A stretch of DNA of 64,000 bases from Trichinella spiralis (Eukaryota; Nematoda; Enoplea; Trichinellida; Trichinellidae), in the NCBI GenBank assembly GCA_000181795.3, contig CM012953.1, positions 4,860,395 to 4,924,394 of the forward strand, read 5' to 3'. The first letter of the stretch is position 1, and every line of letters begins with the position of its first letter. The notes under the pieces were generated by a model that worked only from the letters and a program-made list of their open reading frames with translations, had not been told where the DNA came from and searched no databases. The position numbers were made by a program, and so were the translations under genes. Shown here one piece after another: positions 12,340 to 23,100 of this stretch.

Positions 12340-13455
12340 ATGACCGTATTGTCAAAAATAGTCGCGTTGAATAAGCTGGCCTGCTTGTCTTCTTTGAAGC
12401 TTACATTTTATGGTATTTTTCCTTTATTAGCGCAGTGTTCCTGTTAGCAGTTTGTGTTAATGAATTCACTATTAAATTCCAGTAAAATGTGTTTTTATTT
12501 TTCTAATATTTATTGATTGAGGGTTTTCATAAAGGTTTGACTGATTTTTTTGATTGATTATGCAAAAGTTCACTTTTCGGTTTTAGATAATAAACGAAAC
12601 AGTCATGAGAGAGTGTTTATGCTTCGTCCTGGTAAATTGAGATGGTATCGGTTTAAGGATATAGTGGTAGGTGTTTCTTATAATTTTATTTCGTGCCATG
12701 GTACTATTTATGCCATTTTAGCATTTCTATTTTTTCATTGGTAGTGTGTTTTTTCTTGGTATTGCAACTTATGTGAATTTAATGTACGGTAAGTTGATTT
12801 TGGTATTTTTGGTTTCTCCAAAATCATTCATGTCTGGGTGATTAATTTAATTTTTACATTTGTAATTCTCTAACTTTATCAACTGATTTGTTGTTTCAGG
12901 TTCTTGTGAATTTCGTGACATCCCTGAGGGTTACGAGCCACATTTTTGGGAATATGAAAAGGTATTGGTTGTAATGTCTGTTTTAGTTTATTCACTTAAA
13001 CAATTTAGCATCCGATTTCTCAGTTTTTCATGAGATATTTTACGGTGAATCCACAGAAAATGTATGAAAAACGACTGGCTAAAATCAGTATAGAGATGCA
13101 AAAACGACGTTGGATGTATGAAAAATATATATCTTGTTAAAATATTGAATATTATTTGTTAGATTTACCTGTTATTTTAACCTGTTAATTATAATTTTAA
13201 TTCTGAAGCTATGTATCTTTTATTTTTAATGTAGCCTTTTAATATATAAGTAAAATAGCCGTTTTTATAACTTTAAACTAACTGGATTTTTATAAATTTA
13301 GCCTAGAAGAGAAACGCGTGAAACATTTGATGTTTGAACGAGCTGATTACAAAGCCTGGTATTATATACCAATGAAAGCCAAGTGGACAGAACGAAATCG
13401 ATGGCATTTTGATCGATATAGAGATAACATAGAATATTTTCAACATGTTATTTGA
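12340..13455 (+). CDS. NDUFB5: NADH dehydrogenase (complex I) beta subcomplex subunit 5
   Basis: Six exons: 12340-12412, 12587-12666, 12722-12788, 12900-12961, 13024-13115, 13302-13455; 175 residues with consistent phases. NDUFB5 (SGDH) is a supernumerary single-membrane-pass subunit of mitochondrial complex I. The order matches the family: a short N-terminal targeting-like region, then RVFMLRPGKLRWYRF, one membrane segment (HFYFFIGSVFFLGIATYVNL), the signature DIPEGYEPHFWEYEK, NPQKMYEKRLAKISIEMQK, and a C-terminal EEKRVKHLMFERADYKAWYY. Human NDUFB5 is 189 residues. Exons are very short (62-154 bases), so no single open frame reveals the gene; the call rests on joining phase-matched exons. 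The ATG at 12340 gives a Leu/Lys/Ser-rich N-terminus suitable for mitochondrial import. Confidence 0.9.
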
Positions 13456-13889
13456 AATACAAAATTTTCATGTTTAGCTTTATTACGAAAAAGCTGTCGT
13501 GTCTTATAGTTTTTACACAGCATGTAAAAGTATAATATATGTTCTGTGCAAGCAGTAAATTTCCGAAATGAAATTAGCATTGTGACAGAAACAAATCATA
13601 CAAATAATGAAGTAAATAATGAGAAATGAAAAGAGAATTAATGAATCTTAAAAAATTATTAGAACATAATCAAATAACAGTTAATATGGAATATAAATTG
13701 TTGACATCAAACATCATGTGGCGGCAGATAGATGGCAACTGAGAAAATGTGAAAGTTGAAATTAACATTTTACTGCAGAAAAAAATGAATTACAAATAAC
13801 AGATAAATGAAAAATAGAAACGTGAAAGCAATTCAATAATAAAACAGTTAATCAATGCTAGAATTTTTACAATATAAATGTTTGCGGTG
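13456..13889. other. NDUFB5 3' flank
   Basis: AT-rich 3' UTR and flank of NDUFB5, up to the start of the decayed SLC35A copy. Nothing further seen. Confidence 0.5.
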
Positions 13890-14115
13890 AGTAAAGCTAA
13901 AAAACGAACGTCTTGCTTAGAATTTGAATATGCAGTTGTCGTATACATCTGATATACAGAATATACATGTCAGCTTGGACTGATTGGCACTGTTAACGGA
14001 TGTTGACTTATATAAAGCAATAAAATCAAAATTTCCTTTTTTTCATGAATAGAACGCACTGATTTTTTCAACTGCATATATTTACTGTCACTTTTGACAA
14101 CTTTGTAATTTAGTT
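13890..14115 (+). pseudogene. Decayed copy of SLC35A exon 3 and flanking intron
   Basis: This stretch aligns by eye with 10735-10915, which covers exon 3 of the intact transporter and its 3' splice flank. Shared words include ATGCAG.TGT, GACTGATTGGC/GCTGATTAGC, AAAGCAATAAAATCAAAA and ACGCACTGATTTTTT. It carries many substitutions and small insertions and no usable frame. Intron sequence after the exon is included (TATTTACTGTCACTTTTGACAA versus TATTCACTGACATTGACAA), so the copy arose at DNA level and not by retroposition of spliced mRNA. The direction is the same as the parent gene, which lies 3 kb upstream. Confidence 0.75.
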
Positions 14116-14849
14116 GCCATCTGCATTATTCTCATAATCAGCGTTTTCTGCTCAGCCAATAAGGTTTGGATGAAGTGAGAGTAATGTAGCCATAAAATTG
14201 AAGCTAACTGTAAAATTTCATTTTATTGTTTGTTTTGTTAGCTCCTCATTTATTAAGATGATTACCTGCCATAAAATGTTTATTTAGCAAAATTTTACAA
14301 GAAACAAAAATGGGGCACAGATTAATAAAAGTCATTTACCCAACACAACCACTAAGCCTATTATTAACATTTATTTCCAAAAAATTAGCAAACAAAACTA
14401 CACATAATTCCAGTTTGACAGCAAAATTACTGAATGATTCATTTTAGCAGTACAACTTTGCGTGTGGAAAAAGTGGTCAAGATTCGACACTGGGGGGATT
14501 TCATGTTAAGTTAACCAGTGCCATCGGACCACCGATTGTATGTTTTTCAAAAGTACTATTAAAAGAGTCTTTGATAAATACGAATGTTCAATTGGGTTTA
14601 AAAGAAATGAATTTATAAAATATAATTGCATAATTAATATTATTTAAAAATATTCAACATAATAAAATTGAAAAATGAATATTTTTAAATATAATATTCA
14701 TTATTTTTATTATAAACTTCTCACAAACAAGATAAAAATTTTCACTAAATCACTGCAACAATGAAATAAATTGTCGTGGATTATAACGATCAGCCAGAAA
14801 AAAGAGAGAAAGAGAGTCGGTGCGCATCATAGGAAAATAGACAACAATA
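14116..14849. other. Spacer between exon 3 copy and retroelement fossil
   Basis: AT-rich DNA with one more GC-rich patch (14455-14540). The purine-rich run at 14798-14820 and the patch may belong to the retroelement's outer parts, but I see no clear terminal repeats. No gene is supported. Confidence 0.4.
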
Positions 14850-15790
14850 ATATTATTAGTTAAAATAAGGATAATGTAGGTGAGGGCACTCAGGTACATT
14901 GCGTACTATTGTCCCTATACACTCCCACTCAAAAATCAGGTAATTTTTGAAACGGTAGGTGGAAAATGACACGCTTTCGTTCTGGGCGGCCGGTGTTGGG
15001 TTGACGTGGTTGGATATGATGAACGTCAGCTTCGTTCTGCTGATGGCGACCTGGGAGATGACTCCTTCGTTGTCGATGGTGATCACCTTGTCAGACCTGT
15101 CAAGCACTCTGTACGGACCAGAGTGGAATGGCGCCAAGCTGTTTGTCCTGTTGGTCTCTTGCACAGAAACATGGCTGTACAAATGGGTTCTAGACGCCAT
15201 GCCTTTGCCTCGTTGGCCGGAAATGGCGCATCGCCGTTCTGAGTGCCTCTGCGAACGCCGACGGGTCGCTGCAAGAGGTGGTGCGTCGCCCACGAAGAAA
15301 TCGGCGGGTAAGCGCAAGACCGAGCCGTACAACACTTCCGTTGTCAAGCAGTTGATGTCTTCTTTTAACGCCGTTCCCAACAATTATCCCCATATTTCCA
15401 ACAATACCAGCGGTAGTATCGTCGTCCACTTGACCCCGGCGCTGTGCATGTCAGCAATCAGGGATGCCTTGGGGTGGCGGTGGAACCGCTCTATGATGCC
15501 ATTGGCTTGCGGGTGATAGGAGGAGGCCGAGATGTGTTGGCAGCTCAGCATTTTGCTGAGTGGGGACCATGTATGCGAGCAGAACTGCCGATCTCTGTAT
15601 GGAATGTTGAACAGCTTTATCAATCACTACTATTTCTTGTTGATAACTATTATCCATTTCTTGCACCGCCGCATACAGCGCCTTTGATCGCATGTCTTCT
15701 GCCATCTGCGACAAATATCCTCTCATGTCAGAACCTAACGTGATCGGACCATATAAACTATCCAGGCCTACACCACGTGGATGACCAACT
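14850..15790 (-). mobile_element. Broken Ty3/gypsy-type retroelement fossil (pol, integrase region)
   Basis: A GC-rich block foreign to its AT-rich surroundings. Read on the minus strand it carries the end of an integrase core (HPQANGIIERFHRHPKASL) and the downstream segment typical of Ty3/gypsy integrases (KEDINCLTTEVLYGSVLRLP, then GPYRVLDRSDK). The order and spacing fit the 3' part of pol. Reverse transcriptase, RNase H, protease and gag are not seen here, and I find no terminal repeats, so this is a 5'- and 3'-truncated remnant. It is broken, with at least a few breaks between pieces. Stretches over 150 codons are still open, so it is probably not very old. It lies inside the decayed SLC35A copy, on the opposite strand. 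Confidence 0.85.
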
Positions 15791-15799
15791 TCGAGCTGG

Positions 15800-15892
15800 T
15801 GGCATCTTAAATTAATTTTTTAAATTTGATAATCACAATTAAAAATTAAATGAGTATTAAAATGAGAGGCTGGCATTATGTTGGACGGATGG
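15800..15892 (+). repeat. Copy of SLC35A intron 1 segment (also at 10177-10270)
   Basis: About 90 bases nearly identical to 10177-10270, running from GGCATCTTAAATTAATTTTT to TTGGACGGATGG. The parent segment lies in intron 1 just upstream of exon 2; exon 2 itself is not copied. In this copied locus it sits after the exon 3 copy, so the order is scrambled relative to the parent. It shows far fewer differences than the exon 3 and exon 4 copies. It is either a younger duplication, a gene-conversion tract, or a small dispersed repeat that exists independently of the transporter gene. Confidence 0.8.
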
Positions 15893-16256
15893 CACCACAC
15901 TTAACACGTTGGCCGTCGCTGGTCTTGGGTGGGCCGTTGGGGATAAGAAGCGGCGTCGGTGGTCAGCTGCCGGCTGGTCGTGGCATTGTATGAACTCATC
16001 GTCGATTCGGCATCACGATCTCCAATTCACATATGGCCAACACGTGTTCCCAGTCAACTGTCAGGTTTTGATGAATAGAAATGAAGCAACTGTAGCGCTC
16101 ATTGCTTTATCTTCTGTCTCACGCCCACGAATAAAATGATGCAATCGTAACGCCTTTTGCAACATCTAATTCGCTGAACGCATGGTGGAGCTCTGGCAAG
16201 GTAACTGATTTGGATGATTAGTTGCGCGAGTTTTGAAATGAGATGACAGCTTATGC
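15893..16256. mobile_element. Second GC-rich retroelement-like segment, unassigned
   Basis: A GC-rich block matching the base composition of the pol fossil at 14850-15790 but separated from it by the intron copy. I cannot assign it to a retroelement part with confidence; on the minus strand it may be gag-like. It is a broken fragment. Base composition and position suggest it arrived with, or next to, the integrase fossil. Confidence 0.4.
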
Positions 16257-16294
16257 CTATGCTATTCCGACACACCCAGGAGTCTAAGAATAGG

Positions 16295-16690
16295 ATGGAA
16301 TTTCAAAGAAAATTTTGCTGTAATTTTTATAATTATTACTGTTTCAGTTTTTTTCGTATTATTTTTTAATAACTCTGCTAGTCTGCTTTCTTGGTTGTGG
16401 TGTTCTTGTTTCTTGGTTGTCTCTTTGGTTGTGGGTGTGACAATTCTATTATACAACAGTATTTTTAAAACTTTTAATTGTTATATGAATTAATTTTATA
16501 GAATTCGTTAAATTCAATGTTTTGTAATATTTCGAATTTCTTTCAAAAATATTTGGAAGTTAATAAAGCACTTTTTACTTTGTGCATTAAATTCACTACT
16601 TTGATTTCTTAGTTAAATCATTTACGATTTATCTGCCATTTTTCTAAAGATATTGAATAAAGCAATATTATTGCAACGAATGACTTTCTG
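16295..16690 (+). pseudogene. Decayed copy of SLC35A exon 4, 3' UTR and poly(A) site
   Basis: Aligns with 11095-11450 of the intact gene. Coding matches include TTTTGCTG....TTATTATTGTTTC, CTCTGYTAGTCTGCTTTC and ATTCTATTATACAACAGTRTTT, ending at the position of the parent stop. The match continues through the 3' UTR (TAAAGCACTTTT...TGCATTAAATT) to an AATAAAGCAAT at 16656-16661 that equals the parent poly(A) signal at 11413-11418. It contains many differences and no working frame. Inclusion of sequence beyond the stop and the poly(A) signal again points to segmental DNA duplication followed by decay. Confidence 0.78.
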
Positions 16691-17269
16691 CTTCTATTAT
16701 TTTCGTCATTTTTCTTTCTTCTTCCTTGACATTCACTACCTAACTTTACTTTTCTACGGTAGTTATTTATTTTCTTCATCATGTTACTTTTTTAATTATT
16801 GCTATAATTCATTTATTTTAAAGCAACCATATGTTTTATATTAAACCTTTCCTTTTTAAGCAAAAGTTTTTTTAATTAAGCAAGCAAATAATGCAAAACG
16901 TATTCAAAAATATTGCAAATTCTATGTGCACAAACAATAATTTTAAATAATATTTTAAAATAAATTTATTAAAATATCATTTTATTTTATTTTATTTTAT
17001 TTTATTAATAACTATATAATGTTTTAAATTATTTTAAAACTGACTTTTCAATACCCCAAATTAAAACCTGTGCAACATTTAAAATGCTTGAAAATCTTTA
17101 ATTGGAGTATACAGTATGGCATCTTTCTGTCAATTTGTCAATATCAGTCAATTTTGGTCATCTTACCATTTTTTTTGTTTTCTTTGCTTTTTCCTATAGC
17201 GAATTATTTATAATTTTAAATTATTTTTCTGCATATTACAGTTTTTGGCATATTATTATTATCATCCCG
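16691..17269. other. AT-rich spacer upstream of the SLAIN-like gene
   Basis: Contains a (TTTTA)n microsatellite at about 16980-17006 and otherwise nothing recognisable. It should include the promoter of the gene starting at 17270. Confidence 0.5.
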
Positions 17270-19711
17270 ATGAACTCCAGAATGCTGCCGGATTTGGCGT
17301 CGTCAAGTAATGATATACTTGACTTGGAAAAGCTGGACTCTGACGGCGATGCATCCATCTGGTATTCAGTCTTTAGAGATAGTCTGTTATGATTTATTTC
17401 ACTAAATAATATTTTATATATTTAATTTGCTTTTTTCTTTATGAATCAGCTGATGTTTTTATTACTTCCATTAAGACCCTTTGCGTTATTATAGGTTGAC
17501 ATCAAACGGTGTTGATTTGAAAAACACTGAAGACGCCATATGGCGCTCGAAGGAGAACGAAGCGTATGCTAATTCTAAGTTAATGCTGTCAAAGAGAATT
17601 GATTCATATCTGAAAAGTAATTTTAATCAAATTTATTTGAATTCTGTTCTATGAAGTTGCAATAATGTAGACAAAGCTCATTTTCCTAAAACTCCTACGT
17701 CTAAAAATGGTGTTTTGCACTCTACATCGGGTATTTTTGTTTTATACCGAGTTGCCATCTTGAAAGTGAAATTATTTTTAATTTACAGATGATTTGAATA
17801 TTTTTAACCCGGTGGGTACCGAGGCAGATGGTTTGTCAATGGAGAACGGATTTAAAATGTTTGCCAAATGTAGAAGAAGTAAGACATTTAAAAAACTCTT
17901 TTTGTGATTTGTTTTTAACTTTTTGATATTTCATTATCTTTTTTAGATTTTGATTAAACATAGTCTAAAATTATTTTTTAATTAGAGTTTAATGATTTCA
18001 TTAAAATAGTATTGCTCTCATAAAAATGTAATTTTTGCACTTCAGTAATATAGTGGTTTTGCTTAATATTCTGTAGGAGGTAGTTGCAGGCTTCATTTTA
18101 TCGGTGAATGAAATTACATTTTCAGTTTATTTATTTATTTATAATATTTTTAATCCAATCATTTATTTATTTTTACGTTTCTTTTACATTTAATAAGTTA
18201 ATATATCTAATTAATGGTAATGGATTTTCTATTCTTATTTACTGGATAATATTTATCTTTATATAAAACGTTTGAAATAGATTACATAATGCTTGTTTTT
18301 CTTAGAGAAAACAGACATTTAAAAAATATTGTAATGCTTTAAAATTTTTATTTAGCTGATGTAGCGTCAGATGGGAAGACCAAAGCAGTTTGCAATGACA
18401 GTGCAAGTGTTGATTTGAACAAACAGGATTCGAATTTTCCCATTCAGCAGAACTGTGATTCTGGCTTAGGATTAGGATCACCACATGAAGATAATGATTC
18501 GCAATTACCGAGTCCATCATCTGATAGTTCTTTCAGTGGCAAGATTGGGATATCGACTAATTTAAAAGATGTTCAATTATTGGCAAGCATGCAAGAAGAC
18601 GGTATTGTATAATACTTGCATATAGCAATTATTTGCATTTTTTCTAATTAATTTTTAAACATTAAAATTACAGATCCTATTATGCATAATTGTAATGTCT
18701 TGTACTTTTTTTCAATTTTTTCTCAACGATTGAGTTACTTCGTATGCATGTATAACATTTTTGTGATTTTCCAACTCCATTATTTATCGATATTGTTATT
18801 TTAAATGTTATTTCTATACTTGTATAATTGTATCATTTAAAATTAATCCGTAAAAATGATTCTCATGAAGCTATATATTTTATACAATTTAAACTTTTAT
18901 TTTAGACTTGCGACAATGCTTTGAAAATTTGAAACTTCCACATCATCGTAACGTCTTGACAGATCAGCCGCGTGCTCCGGCTGCTTCGGTTGGCCGATAT
19001 CAACAAGCGAAAGATAGAAAAGGTTATGCTTGTCCAAAATATAGTACTCTTGGTTTTGAACGAAGACTGCCAGCTTTGCCCCGTGATATACCTTCAAAGA
19101 TGACATCCGGTAAAGTTGCCCGTGGTATTTCTACTACTTCCCGAGCAGTGCCGTTGAAATGTACTAATAGGATGCGTTCAAGTCCGAAATGTAACTAGCA
19201 TCAAACTACATGTGCTGCTCTTTTTTTTCATGTTTATGCAAATTATTTTTATTTTATATAGTTACGGGATTGCAGAAGAGCATGCCTGACTTGAGCGCTG
19301 GCTGCTCTGAACAAATGATCAATCCGTCTGTTCCAGAACTCGCAATTTCGGTGAAGGATGTTGGAATTCCAAAACTTTGCTTGCCAGTAAGTGCAGAAAA
19401 ATTTTTTTAATAAACGGCATTTTACTTTTCGACAGATAATATTTTGTATTTAATCAATTAGCAACGAGCTGCCAGCACTCCGCTTTCCAAACTACCTCGG
19501 TTACACCGTACACCGGTGCGTACCGGTGCTATTCCTGTATTGCAGCTTCAACCGTCTCCATTATTGATTAATAAAAAGTTCAATTTTATGCTTATTATTT
19601 TATCATTGAATTTTATTTATTTAGTTAGTTGTTTATTTTAGGAAAATGTCTGCAGAATCTAGTAATGAACGGCCTGACTGCAAAAGCAGCTGGAAAGATG
19701 GTTGCTTTTGA
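17270..19711 (+). CDS. SLAIN-like microtubule plus-end protein
   Basis: Nine exons: 17270-17361, 17495-17616, 17671-17730, 17789-17878, 18356-18601, 18906-19190, 19262-19386, 19462-19577, 19642-19711; 401 residues, phases consistent. The protein is largely disordered, rich in Ser, Pro and basic residues. I compare it with SLAIN1/2, which link EB1 and the polymerase ch-TOG at growing microtubule ends, on three grounds: an N-terminal acidic DILDLEKLDSDGDASIWL like the family's acidic-Trp block; a TPLSKLPRL segment in a basic, Pro/Thr-rich stretch, close to the SxIP EB-binding motif; and a C-terminus SWKDGCF, which I recall as nearly identical in vertebrate SLAINs. The middle is not recognisably conserved. 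Human SLAINs have a coiled coil that I do not see clearly here. Another cytoskeletal adaptor is possible. The ATG at 17270 is the first in frame. Confidence 0.55.
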
Positions 19712-20147
19712 AGAAGTTGCTTTCTTTTTTTCATGCATTATCATTATTATTACTTAATTAGGCTTTGGAATCTCAAAACTGATCTGCTTTTACGTTCATA
19801 AAGTATTGTCTAATTTGCTTTTTGTTCTGGCTCAAGGCTTTATTTATTTTCCGAGTTTTGCTTATTTATTATTATTCGTCTTCCATTAATATATATTAAT
19901 ATTATCCAACTGCAGAATCAATCATCCGGTTTTATATATCATTCGTATATATATATAATAGATGAATGTTTCTAAGTTTTTCTTGCACAAACTTTCATTA
20001 ACTTAGGACTGACGCTCAAAAATCACTTTGTTGTTGCTGTTGTTGTTGTTACTTGAATTCATTTAATGAACTAAGCATTATTATTAATAACGAACGTTTG
20101 AGATTTATTTGAAAAAAATTAATAAAATATAAATAACAAAAAATAAC
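19712..20147. other. Convergent 3' region between the SLAIN-like gene and ATP7
   Basis: The 3' UTRs of two converging genes. It has a (GTT)n run near 20030-20050. Nothing else is seen. Confidence 0.5.
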
Positions 20148-23100
20148 TTAAATTTGCATGTCATCATCCATAGAATCAGAAGAAAGCAAGCCTTGCTGCA
20201 GTGTTGGTTCGCAAGTGTGGCTGGTATTGTTTTGATCAACGCTTCGAATTAATGACAAAATTTTCGACTGAATACTTGCACTTGGTGATCGTTTTTTCCT
20301 CGGCTTAAATTCTTCCAATCCTCGATGCACCTCAATTGAACCGTAATGGGCAGAACGTAGTCGACCGATGTGATTAGCAAAATCTGCCGTTGTTAAACTT
20401 TCCACAGTCGGCTTGTTGTAAAGCTTCAACATCAACGATGAAGTAACGACACTAACTGAAGACAACGCCATCGCCGCTGCTGCCATCCAAGGTTGCAAAC
20501 CAAATCCAATTGTACGAAATGCGCCTTCAAATTCAAATACAAATTCATACATACATACATTCTTACACGAACATACATACAGAAATGTAAAGTTTATTAT
20601 TAAACTAAAAAAATTACTTATATTAATCATATTTTACAGTTTCTCCAATAAAAACTAATCCAAGAAGAACAATTAATTAATTACCAGCAGCAACAGGAAT
20701 ACTCAACAAATTGTAGATAGATGCAAATAAAAAATTGATCCATATTCGTCGGGTAGTTTTCTGTGATAAATCAATTGCTGCAACTACATCTAACAGATTG
20801 TTCTTAAAATAAATTTTTTTTTCATTTTATTATTATTCAACTTTGGCACATCAGTAAAAAAGTAATAAAATGAAAATACCTTAATTAAAACAATGCTCGC
20901 AGATTCTATAGCAACATCCGCACCGGCAGCTATTGCAATGCCAACATCTGCTGCAGCCAGTGCTGGACTATCATTGATTCCATCACCAACCATGGCCACC
21001 TGATAAATGTAAAATTAGAAAAAAAGTAATAACCTCAAGATTCAAAAAAATCTACCTATTAAAAAACATTCCAAATAAGTGCAAACAAATTTACCGAGCT
21101 GAATTCTACTTATTAATTTAACAATAGCAAAATTATTTTATTTTATTCAAAATAGCTACAATTCAACTAGGTGTAAAATATTATATACAAATAGAAACTT
21201 ACCACTTCATTGCGCCTTTGCAACTGCTCTACTTTAATTTTCTTGTGATTTGGAAGAACCTCTGCAAAAACCACTGATATCCCTATCTAAATGAACCATA
21301 ATGAATCTCACACTGATTCTTCAATTTAACAATACTGTTTTAATAGGGAACATGTCTAAATACTTCATCACACATAAAACACAAATTACCAACTGCTTCA
21401 AAGCATTTCATTTCAAATTATCACAGAACATTTTTTAAAAAAATATTAAAATTGCATGAAATACCTGCTTTGCCGTTGCAGCGGCTGTTCTACAGTTGTC
21501 ACCAGTTAACAAAATAGTTTTCAATCCCATCTTCTGTAAACTGTAAACCGCTAAAGCGGATTCCGCTTTAACGCAATCGGCAACGGAGAATACACTGACA
21601 ACTTTTCCTAGAAATACATACATATATAACATATTACATTGCATCGAATAAAAGATTTGACAAACCGTTTATTGCTACCAAGACAGCTATTCGACCCATT
21701 TGTTCCTCTGAAGACATCACCCCGTCTACTTCATTTGTAATCTGTATACCGTGTTTGTCAAGCCATTTTCGATTACCAATTAAAACTTCCCATTCTCGAT
21801 TTGAACCCTCCTCCTTTGAGTGATCATCTGAATTCGCAAACGTATTTTCATAATTTCGTAATAATCGTTTAAAAATATTATCATATTATTGCCTGTGTTT
21901 ACAAGAATTTGTTCATTATAGGAAGATGGTGGCAAGCCAAAATTGTAATTCACAACTTCAACGTCATTTAAAAATGATACGTTGCCTTTTTCTGCTAACT
22001 TTTCGCTTTTTTGCATCATCATTTCCACATCCGATACTATACAACGAACACCGTGACCTGGTGATGTTTGAAACAGTTTGCATACACCAAATCGTTCAGT
22101 TTTCAAAAACTATGTTTAAACAATAATTTAAACATTAAAATAGATAATAATAATAATAATAACACAACAACAGTGATAATTCTTACTTGTTTCACATGAG
22201 CAGTAATTGCTTCAGCTATTGGATGCTCAGAATTCGATTCAGCTGTACCAATGATGGCGAGCAAATAGTGCAGAGAAATATCTATTTCATTTACAAATAA
22301 ACAAATTTTTGTCAATTTTGGCTTTCCTTGAGTGACCGTTCCTGTTTTATCAAAAATAATGGTCGTAATCTGAAAATTAAAAAAAATAAACTAAAATGCT
22401 AAGAACTATTTATTTTAATTAAAAAAAATGTTCTTACTTTGTGCGCAAGTTCCAGTGGTTCACCTCCTTTGATCAATATACCATTCTTCGCTCCAACTCC
22501 AGTGCCAACCATGACGGCTGTTGGAGTAGCTAAACCCAATGAACACGGGCACGCAATCGCCAATACCGTAATAGCACAGTCAAATGCAAATTTGAATATC
22601 AATTCTAAATTCTGAATGTGATCCGCATGCGCATTACTCGAATGTACGGAATGATTTTGATGTACAGGTTCCAAAAACATACAATGTCCCTAAATGAAAC
22701 AAATAATCAGATCAATGTCTTTTTTTCCAATTTGTGAATCTTACTCCAAATGAATTGCGAATAATATCAACATCAATAAAACCAATAATTAACCATATGA
22801 TCCAAGTTAATGAAGCAATCAAAATTACACCAGGAACAAAATAGCTAGCAATTTTGTCAGCCAAATGTTGAATAGGTGCCTGAAATACAAAATACATAAA
22901 AATAAGCCATTCATGAAAATTAACATTTCTATCGTATTGATGTGATGTATTTATAAATGGAATGAATATACATTATAAATGTATTTTCAACATCAACTGT
23001 TGTATCAAAGACAAAAATGTTAAAATAATCATCTGTATGAAAAATTTCAACGCATAAAATGATCGATCATAAACATCCATTTATAAATATACTTTTGAAG

